From: Quercus robur
Taxonomy: Eukaryota > Streptophyta > Magnoliopsida > Fagales > Fagaceae
NCBI RefSeq assembly: GCF_932294415.1
Contig: NC_065538.1
Coordinates: 78,071,834 to 78,135,833, forward strand
Direction: 5' to 3'
DNA length: 64,000 nucleotides
A program made the translations under genes and the position numbers. Below, piece by piece: positions 23,002 to 34,346 of the stretch; position 1 is the first letter of the stretch, and the number at the start of each line of letters is the position of its first letter. The notes under the pieces are model-generated. The model was given only the letters and a program-made list of their open reading frames with translations, was not told the DNA's origin and made no database searches.

Positions 23002-25885
23002 ACGCTGGTAAAAAGAGTGTCGTACATGTGCTGCATCTAGCGGCTTGAAGCCGTGAGTAACCCGCAAGATCAAGTCGCAACTCTCTGTTTTCTTGCACAC
23101 TCTTGAGCATTTCAACACTCTATCTCACTCACTACCCTTACAACAATCCCACCTAAATACAGGGTTACTAAATGCTGAAATACAAGCAAATTTGGCACGG
23201 AATAAAGCCAACAAGATGGTTGATTAAATTTAACCTTACAATCTCCCCCTTTGGCTATTCCGTGACAAAACCCTAATACAGACTCTAGACTTAACATGTG
23301 AGTTGGGAACAGTTGAGCAAAACTCACTCACACCTAACTCTAGAAGCTGAGAAGCTCTTGAATCATATGAACATGAAACTCCTAAAACACAACAATACAC
23401 CATGATCATTGTATGCAGAAAAGCATGAAATGCATATGAAGCAGGCTATATGTGATCAAGCAAAGATGGAGTTAAGAAACAAACCATGACTTGATCAACA
23501 AAGAAATCACTACAAGGTAGTGACCACAATGCTCATTCATACTTGGAATAAACACTTGAACAAACAAGCAAACATGCTCAATGCAAGTCACTTGCTTGCC
23601 CAACACTCAACCAATGCACAATACACTAAGTATATGCATTTAGGAACAATCCTACAAAGGCACAAGAGTGACAGTACTTAATAAGAAAATGCATGACATT
23701 TAGTTAACTGTACTAATTTAACAAAATATAAAAGGCTGCATATAGCATGGTACAGACCATAAAGCCTACAGAACAAAAACCCTTAAAGCTTACAGAAGCA
23801 ACATGGGTACAAAACACATTATAAACAGAATAACAACTTAAACTGAAAAACAACTTAAAGTAAAGTATTGAAACTGCCTACAGAAACACTCCCCCTTAGG
23901 TAATTTCCTCCCCCTCTGATCAAGCTATCACTCCCCCTTTCATTGCATTCCCCTCCCTTATGACATCATCTCCCCCTTTTTGTCATGGAATAGCTACACA
24001 TCCTCTTCTAGCTTCCTCTGAATCTGATCCAATTGAGTTTGTAATGAGGTAAACTTCATATCCCATCGAGTGCTGTGATGGTGTAGAGTAGATGTGAGTC
24101 TGGACATCTTGGTATTCAACTCGTGGACAGATGATACAATGCGATCAAGTTTTTTGACAAGGGAGAGGGTGCTGAAATGCGAACCACTGTGAGATGTGGA
24201 AGTTTCCGGTTTGGCTCTCTTCTGACTATGACCAATGCTGGCGTTGAATGTACGCATGTTGATTGGACTCGGTTTTAGGCAAGGAGATTCATTTGCCGTT
24301 GGATAAATTCCTTTGAGTTTCAAGATCCTTGAAATGAGACAACAAAAAGGAACACATATTCGGGACTCAGTTCTTAGAACCGTTTTGTGTAGAACATGAA
24401 AGAGATGAGCACAGATGTCAATCTCTACATTAGAGATTAGGTCATGAAGAAACAAGGCACGTCCGAGATTCATATACCCAGTGCTTGATAGGGGGTACAA
24501 ATTGTGAAACATCACAATTGTAAGCACTCTCAGTTTTGGAGGAAGAGAGGAAACACTGACTGAGTTTCCATTGGATGAGAATTCCAAGTTTTGTCCAAGA
24601 CCCTCCTTGAGGAGTTCCTCATCAGGACAAAGATCATCATAAACCGGTGAGTGTCTAAGCATTGGTCGGTTGATGTGAAGGATCTCTGCCAAATATGCAG
24701 GAGAAACTGAAAAGCTCTTTTTCCTAACCCAACACTTGAGTTCTTCTCCTTCCACAATCGCATTGGCATAAAATTTCTTTACCAAATTCTCATAAGCTTC
24801 ATCCAGATCAAAGAGAAGGTAATTCCAATCCTTGTGAGCAAACCATTTCAGAATGTCAGTGTCATGAAGTGACGATTGGTCAACAGGTCTTTCCAGTAAT
24901 GGTGAAGCATTTCGGAAATAATTCTCATGAGACTGAAAGGCAGCATAGGATCTGAACTTGTTGGGATTGAACACTCTTGATGAAGAACGAGTCCCTTTTG
25001 TTTGAGGTGAGTAATCATCGACATCAATGACAGGTTCCTTTTCTTTGGAACTACCTCCTTTCACAGCTGCTTTCTTGAATGGAAACATTTCCAATCTGTA
25101 TCATGTAATAGAGGAAAAGAAAGAACACAATCCAACAGACATTATTAGCAGTGGGTTAGTTTCAAATTAGGGATGATGAAGAAAACCCTAAGAGCTAGAT
25201 GGAAATGACCAGAAAATAACAATGAGGAACAATAATGACCCAAAGTTGCCACAATATAGAGTGGATCAGATTAAAACCACAAAAAAATGAGAACATCAGA
25301 CACTCAAATAACCAAACACGATTAAGAGATATACGAATACCAAATAGAACATAAAATCCATGATGAAAAGGCAATAACTGTGAAAAATAAAGAGTAGAGG
25401 ACAAAACCCATACCTTTCTTTGAAGATTGAGAGAATGATAACAAAATGGTGAAAGACTTTGAAGATTACCACAGTGATGTTGAAATATTGAAAGTAAGAC
25501 CAGAAAGTGAATAGTCACAGAATGCAAGACAAGCAAATGAAGACCCTTTTTGAGAAAAGTGTTGAAAATGAGCTCATTTTGCAAAAACACGCGATTTTCG
25601 CTACTGAGGTAAGTCGCTAAATAGTCGCCAAACACACCCGCCAAAACACTTCAAGCCAAAATTTTTGAAAAATTTTCTAAGTGTTTTTCGCGACTGGAAG
25701 TCTCACTCATGAGGGAGTCGCGAGCTGAGCCGCAAAAATCTCTGTGTACCCCTCGCGACTAGACCTTCCACTCGCAAACAAGTCGCCAAAACTGACCCGC
25801 GAGCTCGCGACTGTGGCATGCCACTTGACTTACCCGCGACTGAGTCTCCAAAACAGGGCAACACTGTTTTTGAGGCTCCGCCAGC
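23002..25885 (-). mobile_element. Retroelement-like insertion carrying a Transposase_32-type gene
   Basis: The insertion lies inside CRK-B exon 1. On the minus strand it holds the 366-aa gene at 25094-23994 and, downstream, a purine-rich tract (CCAAAGGGGGAGAT on the minus strand, near 23242-23255) followed by TGTAAGGTTAAATT, as at a polypurine tract and 3' LTR start. No matching LTR is seen at the right end (25560-25885), which instead has many CGCGAC/GTCGCG words. It may be a non-autonomous LTR element that has lost one LTR. No target duplication could be fixed. Confidence 0.6.
23994..25094 (-). CDS. Putative plant transposon protein (Transposase_32-like)
   Basis: An uninterrupted 366-codon frame with ATG at 25094. 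It begins with a Lys/Ser-rich low-complexity stretch (residues 1-45), then 'NPNKFRSYAAFQSHENYF' and 'LLERPVDQSSLHDTDI' (about 45-85), 'NAIVEGEELKCWVRKKSF' (about 110-130) and 'VMFHNLYPLSSTGYMNLGR' (about 190-210). These are landmarks of the plant transposon protein family Pfam names Transposase_32, whose biochemical role is not established. Residues 325-366 look like a coiled coil. It is transposon cargo and opposite in strand to the CRK it interrupts. The intact frame suggests a fairly recent insertion. Confidence 0.7.
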   Translation of the reverse strand: MEMFPFKKAAVKGGSSKEKEPVIDVDDYSPQTKGTRSSSRVFNPNKFRSYAAFQSHENYFRNASPLLERPVDQSSLHDTDILKWFAHKDWNYLLFDLDEAYENLVKKFYANAIVEGEELKCWVRKKSFSVSPAYLAEILHINRPMLRHSPVYDDLCPDEELLKEGLGQNLEFSSNGNSVSVSSLPPKLRVLTIVMFHNLYPLSSTGYMNLGRALFLHDLISNVEIDICAHLFHVLHKTVLRTESRICVPFCCLISRILKLKGIYPTANESPCLKPSPINMRTFNASIGHSQKRAKPETSTSHSGSHFSTLSLVKKLDRIVSSVHELNTKMSRLTSTLHHHSTRWDMKFTSLQTQLDQIQRKLEEDV

Positions 25886-26408
25886 AAATGTTGAGATTGC
25901 GTTGCCGGCGCAACAAATGACATAGTAATACGCTGCCTAGTGCAGAAATCTGCGGTGGTTTGGTACGAAGAGTGCATGGTACGCTACTCATACCGCTATA
26001 TCTTTTCCAGCGTGGCTACTAACCCAAGCGGTTTCCTACGGAGCCCATTGAATATGTCGGAGCCAGACCAGCTAGTGCGAGCAACAATGAACGACTTGGC
26101 AAGCCAGTTTTCAAACGTTAGGGCTGGAGCCAAGAAGTTTGGGACAAAAGAAGCGACTTTCACAGCGTTACAAACGTTGTACACCCCTGCCCAATGCGCG
26201 CCGCATATTACCGGTGCTGATTGCAATAGGTGTCTTGAAATAGCTATAAATACTTTGCCGGGTTGTTGTGATGGAAAGCAAATGGGCTCAGTTCTGTTTC
26301 TTAGCTGTATTGTTAAGTATGCAGTGTCCCCGTTTTACAAGAGAGCAAATACATTGGCTCCCAAGCCCCCTCAAGAACAAGTTCCAGGATCAACAATATC
26401 ACCTAAAC

Positions 26409-27098
26409 GTAATTTGTTATTTGTTTGATTGTAATTTCTTTCAAATTTGGGTTAAGCTCCTTCTTAAAAAAACAGCTGAAAATCACGACTTTTTAAATAG
26501 TGGTCAATACCGTTTCGTACCTACCGGAACAGCCAATAAGAATGAATAAGAGGAGGAAAGGAGACGAAAGGCCAAAAAAAAAAAAAAAAAAAAGGAAAAG
26601 AAGAAGAAGAAAAGAAAAAGAATAAGAAAAAATAATGAAAATCCTCTTTATCATAATTTATAAAGTTAATTGTGGAAAACAGCTTCTTCTATTTTTTCAA
26701 GAAGCTCACGTGGGTGTGGGACCGTGGGTGCGTGCTCTAGAAAAGAATGGAAAAAAAAAAATTTGTCTTTTGTCCTTTCTAATAACTTACCATTTTCAGT
26801 TAATTGATAAAGTCTTTGATGGTTGTATAAGAGATTTAAGATTCAATTCTTGTCTACACAAAAAACTGATTGGCGTCTTAGTTGGATGATAAATAACTAT
26901 CATCAGGAACAGACACCATAAATTGAAACTCTACCAAAAAAAAAAAAAAAAAAAACAAAACAAAACAAAAAAACTTACAAGTTGTCCCTTACAACTTTCA
27001 ATTTTTTTCGTAGATAAACCGGGCTACTTTTAATTTTTATTGGACACATATCTTGAGTATAAATTTAATAAATATATATACACACTTTTAAGTCAATG

Positions 27099-27142
<44 letters not shown>

Positions 27143-27775
27143 TGAAATGGTACACTAGTATTGATTGATGTTTCAATATATTGTTCTCTTGAACAAATCT
27201 TAACAATCTCAAGTACAAAATTGACTCCCTTGCTTCTTAGTTAAAAAATCACAATTTTAATTACTTTTTAGGATATGAGTAAAAGTGTGTAAAACAAGTT
27301 GTGTAATAGCTCTTCCCCTCCCCTTCCTATTATATTTATTTGAGTGATAGTAAAGATATTAAAAATTTTACTACATAAATTTTACAAGCTAACTTATGAC
27401 CAATCACCAAAATATAATTCAAACATTTATGTATTATATTGTTTAAGTGACACTAGGTTGATTAAAAAAAAAGAGACATTAGAATTTATATCAATTAAAT
27501 TCTATATTATTTGTAAGTTTTTGGTAATAAAATTTATGGTGACTAACAATTTTCAATTGATTTTGGCTCATGGAATTTTTTTTTCATTTTTTTTTAAAAA
27601 TTTATGGAAGACAATGGCTAGCTTTATTTATGAAGGGGAGAAGAAATGAGGTTCACCCTTTTAATCATTAGTTCCTCCTCTCGTTCTCCTTTGCAAAACC
27701 AACCAAATCTTGAGTAGCTCTATTACAGTTCTTTTTTTCTTTTTCTTTTTTTGAGAATGCTCTATTACAGCTCTA
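26409..27775. other. AT-rich DNA replacing the CRK-B kinase region
   Basis: About 120 bp of residual CRK intron 1 is followed by poly-A tracts (26575-26593, 26937-26956), a (TA)n microsatellite (27100-27136) and AT-rich sequence. No kinase exon or other gene is visible. Confidence 0.55.
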
Positions 27776-28000
27776 TTATAGGGTCACACTGCTAAGGGCT
27801 TGCCATGTTTATTAGTCCATTTGGCACCGGTTAATTTGGTATTTCGATTTTCTTTTTTGGTTGTTTAAAGTTGGAAATTATGATTATATTTGTAAAAGTA
27901 AGGTATTAAAAAGTTGTATATAAGAAATTATGCTCCACCTTCATTCCAAATACAAATATGTTTGTAGTGGGTCGGAATCAACTCAAAACAATGGGAAAAA
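27776..28000 (+). repeat. CRK downstream flank segment, copy at CRK-B
   Basis: Sequence around 'TAAGGGCTTGCCATGTTTAT' and 'AAAGTTGTATATAAG' matches 56225-56460 downstream of CRK-D. It marks where the 3' end of the CRK-B copy used to be. Confidence 0.65.
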
Positions 28001-28289
28001 GTTGTTACACATGCAAAAAAAATAAAAACTGACCAAGTCACGATTGGACTTTTTGCGTGTGTATAAATGTGTGTGTAATAGTGTGTAATAAACAAAGCTT
28101 CGAAACAATATATTTGTTTTACAATAAGTGAACCACATACAAAGACTAAAAACTTCACAACCTCGCTACTGAATATAACAAATGGATGTTCATACACTTC
28201 TCTATCTATCTATCTGGAAATGTCACTCAGTCTTTCCTCTTTTTCGTCACCTTTTGTCAAGGTAAGGGAATGGGTTAGGTCTAATTCTA

Positions 28290-28304
28290 CCACCCCTATA
28301 GTTC
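28290..28304 (+). repeat. LINE target-site duplication, left copy
   Basis: The 15-bp CCACCCCTATAGTTC sits directly before the poly-T (minus-strand poly-A) of the LINE and is identical to 35955-35969. Confidence 0.93.
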
Positions 28305-28379
28305 TTTTTTTTTTTTTTTTTTTTTGGTAAAAAGGGAATTGCATTAACAGAACGCTAAGGGGGGAAAGAAGGTTCAGGG

Positions 28380-31300
28380 ATGAGCGCCTATTATAATTCA
28401 AAACAGATTTATCTAAGCTTATAAGCTCCAAAAGATCCATAGGTGGATCATGATACAAAATAAAACCCCTATCCTGGAGAGTCCCTTTCCTAGCTAATAA
28501 ATTAGCACAAGAGTTAGCTTCACGAAAACAATGCCCGATCCAAACTTGGGCAATCTGGGAAATCAACTGTCGGCAATCATCAACAATAGGCATGGCAAAC
28601 TGATTAGTATATATAAGGGGTTAGTAAGAAGATCAACAATTGCTTTCACATCAATTTCAATATCAACAGCATTAAAATGGAGGTTATTGTAGAGGTGAGT
28701 CCATCTCTAAGGGCCCAAAGTTCCGCTATAAAGCTGGTGGTGAAACCAATACTCCTAGAAAAGCCCCTAATCCAATCCCCATGATCATTCCGAATGATGC
28801 CGCCACATCCAGCTCTACCTAGGTTCCCTAAAGCTGAGCCATCTGTGTTTAGGTGAACCCAACCAAGTTGAGGTTTCTCCCATTTGATTCGCACCATCAT
28901 TCTACTGCCCAAGTGCTTAGGATTGAGAACACAATGCTGAAATTCCAAGGCACTGAACAAGGTATCATTGTGGACATTGGACTGAGTATGGAAATCTCCA
29001 AAGACAACATTATTCCTATGCTTCCACAAGAGCCAGATTGCAAAGGGAAAAGCGATCCTCCACGGGGGTTGGTTATTTAGTCTACAAGCATTATCTTTAC
29101 AATTTTTTTCTAGCCAACAGTGAAGGTTTCCTTCATAGAAGTTGTTGTTAGGGATAATCCCCAATCTACTCCAAGTGTTCTTTGCTGCCTTGCAATCTCT
29201 GAGTTTATGGAGGATTGTTTCAGGTTCCCTTTGGCATAAAGGGCAAATATCCAATTCATTTAGACACCTTTCAACAAGACACTCTCCCACTCCAATGTTG
29301 TTGTGCAAACACTGCTACATGAAGGTTTTTATCTAAGGCAAAGTGTCTACTTTCCAGACCCAAGTGCCAGCAAACACGCCTCCTTCATCAGTGCATTTCG
29401 TGGCTATAACATAGGCAGATTTGAGGTCAAAATCTCCTTGGTTATCTGCTTTCCAGGTCAGTCTATCCTCCCCATTAATTGATCTCACAGAAAAGGGAAT
29501 GGAATTAATTTCCACGAGGACTGTGTTAGGGAGATGAATAGATAGATTTGACCAATCCCACCCTTGTGGTCCAAACACATCTTTGAATTATAGAGAATCT
29601 TCTTCAGCAGTGAGAGGGCCTTGGATGAGAGATCTTAAAGGACCACTAGTAATCCAATTTTCATGCCAAAGGCTCAGATTGCTATTTCTCCCCGGTATCC
29701 ATCTAATGCCTTTGTTGAAGACCTCACCTCCCTTTTTCATGGCTTTCCAAATTTTGGAACAGGGTAGCTTATCACTATTTCTGGCATTTAACTATTGGTT
29801 AAAGCAGCACTTGCTCTTGAGGAATTTAGCCCACAAAGCATCCTTTTCCATACAGAACCTCTAATTAAGCTTTGCAAGTAAGGATTGATTCCTTCTTTTA
29901 GCAAATTGAATTCCAAGACCCCCTTCCACTTTAGGCTTCGTCACTTTGTGCTAGCCTACCTAATGGGTTCTTTTTTAGGAATCCGACGAGCCCTAAAGAA
30001 AGTTTCAATTGACTCTGTCAATGTTATCAAGCAATTTTTTTGGAAGGGCTGTGCATTGCATATTATAAGAAGGTATAGTGGATGTGGATGCTTGTATGAG
30101 AACTGTTCTTCCTACCAAAGATAAGAGATTAGCTTTCCACCCTGCCAATTTTTGCTTAACTCTGTCCAAGATGAAATTGAGGTCTTGGTTGTTGGCTCCA
30201 CGGTTTTTGATGGGAAAATAGCGATACTTTCCAAGGTTTAGGGTTGAATGAAACCCCAAAATATCACACAAGGATTCTCTGGTGTCAACATCAACATTCG
30301 GAGGGAAATACACCCTAGATTTGCTTTCACTGATGGATTGGCCCAATCGAGTGCAAAAGGCATCAAGGACATCCCTTATCGTTGGGCAATTAACATGGTC
30401 CGCTTTCGCAAAAAGCACCAGGTCATCAGTGAAGAAAAGGTGGGAGAAACCAGCCCCACTGTTGGAGCTTTTAACAGGAGTCTAGCTTCTTTCTCTGCAT
30501 TTTTCTTCAATGATAAGTCCGAGGACTTCCATACAAAGGATGAAAAGATAGAGTGAAAGCAAATCGCCTTGTCTAATTCCCCGAGTAGGAAAGATAGGGT
30601 CCACATTACCTCCGTTGAAAAGAATAGAGGTGGAGACTGAAGACATGCAACTCATAATAAGGGCCACCGGACTATGAGGAAGGTTGGCATTAATAAGAAC
30701 CTCTCTGATGAAGCTCCATTCGATCTTGTCATAAGCCTTTTCAAGGTCCACTTTAATAGCCATATAACCCACTTAGCCCTTTTTGTTGCTAATGGTATGA
30801 ATAAGCTCTTGGACCACAATAGCATTATCCACACTTTTCCTACCTAAAAAAAAAAAAAAAAGGGAGACAAGCTTATGAAGATGCGGTATTAGTCTGGCTA
30901 CAATGATCTTAGTCACGATCTTGTACATTGCATTGCATAAACTAATGGTGCAATAGTTTCCCAAAATTTCTAGCTCAGCAATTTTTGGAATCAAAACAAC
31001 ATTAGTTATGTTGAGGTATTCAGGAACTTTGCTCTCATCGGAGGCCTTTTTAACTTCTTTCCTTATCAAGTCACCCACAATGAGCCAAAATCTTTGGAAG
31101 AAGCTCGCATGAAGGCCATTGGGTCTCCGAGCTTTAAAAGCCCTTAAAGCCTAAAGGCCTTCTTTGATTTCAGTGTTCATGACCAGGGTGCTCAAGCTAA
31201 CCCTATCTTCCTTGGAGAGAGCAGCTTGTCACCTAGAAGGCTAGGGAGGAGTGAGAGGTGTGTACTCCAAGCTTGTTGTGAATAATTTGTCAAAGCCCCC

Positions 31301-32269
31301 TCTGATGTAGTTCATAACCCCTAATTCACTTTGAATCCACTCCCCCATATCATTCTTTATGCAGGAAATTCCATTGCACCATCTTCTAACAATAGTAAAA
31401 GTATTTCCAAAATGGTGTTTGTTCCAGTTTGAGGGTTTTTTGGTAAAACATTCTATAGCTTCTTGAACTGGGCAAGCCCGACCCCAAGCATTCGAGACTA
31501 CCCTAGGAAAGGACAAGTCTGATAACCAAAAACTTTTGAATTTAAAAGGCCTAGAGAGGTGGAGGCCATTGCTCGGTTTGGGTTCAAGGAGCACAGGGCA
31601 ATAATCAGACAAGCATCTAGTAAAATGGGTCACCCTTGCATCGGGGTGGGCAGCACACCAGCTTGGGTTGGCGAAGAATCAATCAATCCTTTCTTGGACG
31701 AGATCATTGATATTCTGCCTATTGGTCTAAGTAAACCGAGGTCCCTCAAACCCCATATCAATTATGTTGCAGTAGTCGAGACATTCTTTGAATAGAAGCG
31801 ACCTATTCAAATTGATAGCTCGATCCCCGAATTTATCCGCAACCTCATTGAAATTTCCAACAATAATCCAAGGTTCATCATGGAGGTTAGCAGCATTTTT
31901 TAAATTATTCCACTGAATACATATTTCACGAAATCTAGGACTAGCATAAACAACAAAGCACAAAAATTCAAAAGTAGAAGAGATTACCTTTACCAGGACG
32001 TGGATTTCCTGCTTCGACATGGCCAATTGGGTGACCTGGACTTTATCTAAATTCCATAAGAGCTAGAGGCCGCCAGCAAACCCAATAATGTCCATGTGGA
32101 TGGCCCCATCGAACGGGAGCTTGTCAGTGATGTCCTTGGCTCTATCACCACCAATACGAGTCTCCATAATAATCATAATGGCTGGGTTATGGTCGTGCAC
32201 GAGCTCTCTCACATGATTCTAAAAGAAGGGCTTCAAAGCTCCCCTATAATTCCAAGCTATAATATTCAT
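28380..32269 (-). pseudogene. LINE ORF2 pseudogene (endonuclease, RT, zinc finger, RNase H)
   Basis: The likely start is the ATG at 32269, giving 'MNIIAWNYRG', the standard first strand of the AP-like endonuclease. The endonuclease continues to about 31240 ('PWIIVGNFNEV', 'LSDYCPVLL'; the usual Gly-Asp-Phe-Asn reads Gly-Asn-Phe-Asn, losing a catalytic Asp). RT landmarks are 'AYDKIEWSFI' (near 30720), 'GIRQGDLLSLYLF' (near 30570) and an Asp-Asp box preceded by Phe-Thr (near 30430). A C-x2-C...H-x4-C zinc finger ('CPLCQREPETILHKLRDC') is near 29235. RNase H follows ('HLNTDGSA', 'FIAELWALRDGL', 'FREANSCANLLAR') at about 28860-28500. Several frameshifts and stops separate the blocks. Confidence 0.87.
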
Positions 32270-32399
32270 GACTAGATAGTGGTTGGGTTCGAACACTCAT
32301 CAAACAGAGGGAGGAGTTTTGCTTCCTCCATCAAATTCCATCTAGTCATCCTCACCATCTCTTTAGTCTAACCTCTGCCAGGCATCAATGTCATGCAAT

Positions 32400-33920
32400 G
32401 TTCCAGAACACCCATCATTTTCTCAGTGGCATGTCAGTTGCCCTTGAATATGTTGGAAAACTTGCAAAAGCTTTATTGCATGTCAGTTGCCCATGAATGT
32501 TGTTGCAATGGCTTGGTTTTCCAACGTTCTCCTTGTGGACAGGTTCTCCTCCAGCATCACTTCGCACAGTGTCGGAGTTGTTGATACTTGAGGAATGGTG
32601 TCCCAAACCAATTTTCTCGCTTCTTCCGGGCCCGGGGTGTCTGAGAGGAACTTCCACCAAGGGTCGATCATCCTCCCCATACTGGGTCTGTCAGATGGAG
32701 AGCCCAGCGCTGTACTCGTCGGAGTCAGAAGGAACAGTAACTTCCATATCTTTCGGAGTTTGGGGCTGAACCATCCCAAAGTGTGGGTCGGGTGCACTCT
32801 GATCTCGTTGATAATCACTCATGGGATCTCCACAATCAAGCCATCCACATTGATCGCCCCTTTTATTTCCTGGTTTGCTATTGAACTTGAATTCACCATT
32901 GGGGCCAGAATGGATCTTGGAGATGCTGAAAGACCATTCAGATTTGGTGGAATGGCATTCTTTTGGTATGACGATAGAGCTTGGAGAAGAATAAGATGCT
33001 CTAGTGCGAGCAAAGTCTTTTTTGCCCTTAACTGAGTTGGAGTTTGGTTTTGTCTTTAATAGGCCTTTGTTGAAGTGGCCCACATCCTTAAGACATGCCT
33101 ATCCTAAACCCATGTGCTAGTCTATTCGAGGAAATTATCAACTCTTTAGCCTCAATTGATGGGCTTGAATCCACCTCGGCATGGGCTTTCCTTTTGCCCT
33201 TCAGACACTTTGGTGATACTTAGCCCACCTAATCCTTTTCAAATGAATTGCTTCCCAACGGCTCTTTAGGACTTACGTGAGGATGTGCATGGCTCAAAAC
33301 AGAGAAGGGGTTGTTGTAATTTTTCTTTGGAACTCTAGCATCCTTCATTTTACATGAAACAACCATCCAGGGACCAAAGGCTGCATCAGTTGACTCCACC
33401 CCTGAGATGTCTCGGGCCTCGGTTGAAGGTGGTGCATGAGCCCCTTTGTCAGCGTCATTTAGCACAGGAGAATCTTTTGGGGGGCAAGGACGGAGGTTTG
33501 ATGGTGTACTGGCAAGCTTCTCTTCGGTGGCCTAGGCGGTCGCAGGAGAAGCAGAGCTTGTTGACCCTTTCGTATTCAATTGATTGGTAGCGCTGACTAA
33601 TTCGCACTATGGTAGTTAGAGGCCTGCTCATGTCCACCTGGACACAAATGCAAGCATATCTGCTCTTGGCTTTCGTCACGGTGTGCGTGTCCACTCTAAG
33701 CACTATTTCTAACGCTTGATTGATCTGCCTGAACACTACCGCATCATAGTATTCAATGGGTAGTTCGTTGAGCCTGACCCAAACTGCCACTAAAGATACT
33801 AGTTCTTCTAATGGTTTGAAGTTAGCTTCCAACCTTCAGATGGACAAGAAGTGTTCCCCAATAAACCATGGTCCTTTCTTAAGCACCATCTCTAAGTCTT
33901 CTATGATCGAAAACCTTGTG
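32400..33920 (-). pseudogene. LINE ORF1 C-terminal part (DUF4283/zinc knuckle)
   Basis: From 33920 the minus strand encodes 'EMVLKKGPWFIGEHFLSI' and then 'VAVWVRLNELPIEYYDA', the DUF4283-type RNA-binding domain of plant L1 ORF1, followed by a CCHC knuckle ('CFSCDRLGHRREAC', about 33550). Downstream to 32400 the sequence is low in similarity and includes a local direct repeat ('GCATGTCAGTTGCCC' at 32429 and 32478). Frames are interrupted. ORF1 protein would bind the LINE RNA. Confidence 0.75.
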
Positions 33921-34301
33921 AGAGTGCTTTTTTCTTTAGCACACAGGCCCAAGGATCCTGGGCCAAATAGTTGTGTTTTGGTGGACTGGGCTTGGTTCAC
34001 CGCAGCTAAATGGGGGCTGATTACGAACCAAGTTGTGCGCAAGTCACATAAATCTCCTCAAGGCAAAAATGCGATTCCTCCCCGGGCGTACTATCGTGGG
34101 ATCCCGGGACGTACTGTCGTGGGATCCCGGGGCGTATTAGGCCTGTAAGAACCCAGAATCTCTGGTTCTGTGCACTATACAATCTTTCTCCATGCTTGTT
34201 ATGCAATGAAGTTTTGTCCTTTCCTTTTACCTCTATAGGTCCTACACAAGAACAACTATACAATGCACATATCTTCAAATAATTGTTAGTTTCTTAGATT
34301 A

Positions 34302-34346
<45 letters not shown>

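Larger units (their letters stand above)
22753..26408 (+). pseudogene. CRK-B: DUF26 ectodomain exon split by a transposon, kinase lost
   Basis: The ATG at 22753 is conserved with CRK-D and opens a signal peptide ('LLVLSLLISFHSQSR') and the start of DUF26 domain 1 ('TYSYHSC', 'RNIEFYNATAS'). At about 23002 the exon is interrupted by 2.9 kb of foreign DNA. It resumes near 25885-25900 and reads 'WYEECMVRYSYRYIF', then DUF26 domain 2 with C-x8-C-x2-C ('CAPHITGADCNRC') and 'SPFYKRA', up to a splice donor at 26409. The C-x8-C-x2-C motif of domain 1 is missing, so sequence was deleted at the insertion. Intron 1 similarity to CRK-D fades by about 26540 and no transmembrane or kinase exon follows. Confidence 0.9.

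Noticed and set aside
25195..25644. 149-aa minus-strand hydrophobic frame upstream of the Transposase_32-like gene
   Set aside because: Composition is that of T-rich leader sequence; no conserved motif. It is probably untranslated.
22990..25884. GGCTCCGCC as a 9-bp target duplication of the CRK-B insert
   Set aside because: The CRK sequence does not resume collinearly right after the second copy, and the word also resembles the neighbouring GCCTCCGCC, so it may be chance.
32595..33035. 146-aa + strand frame
   Set aside because: It is the antisense shadow of the LINE ORF1 region.
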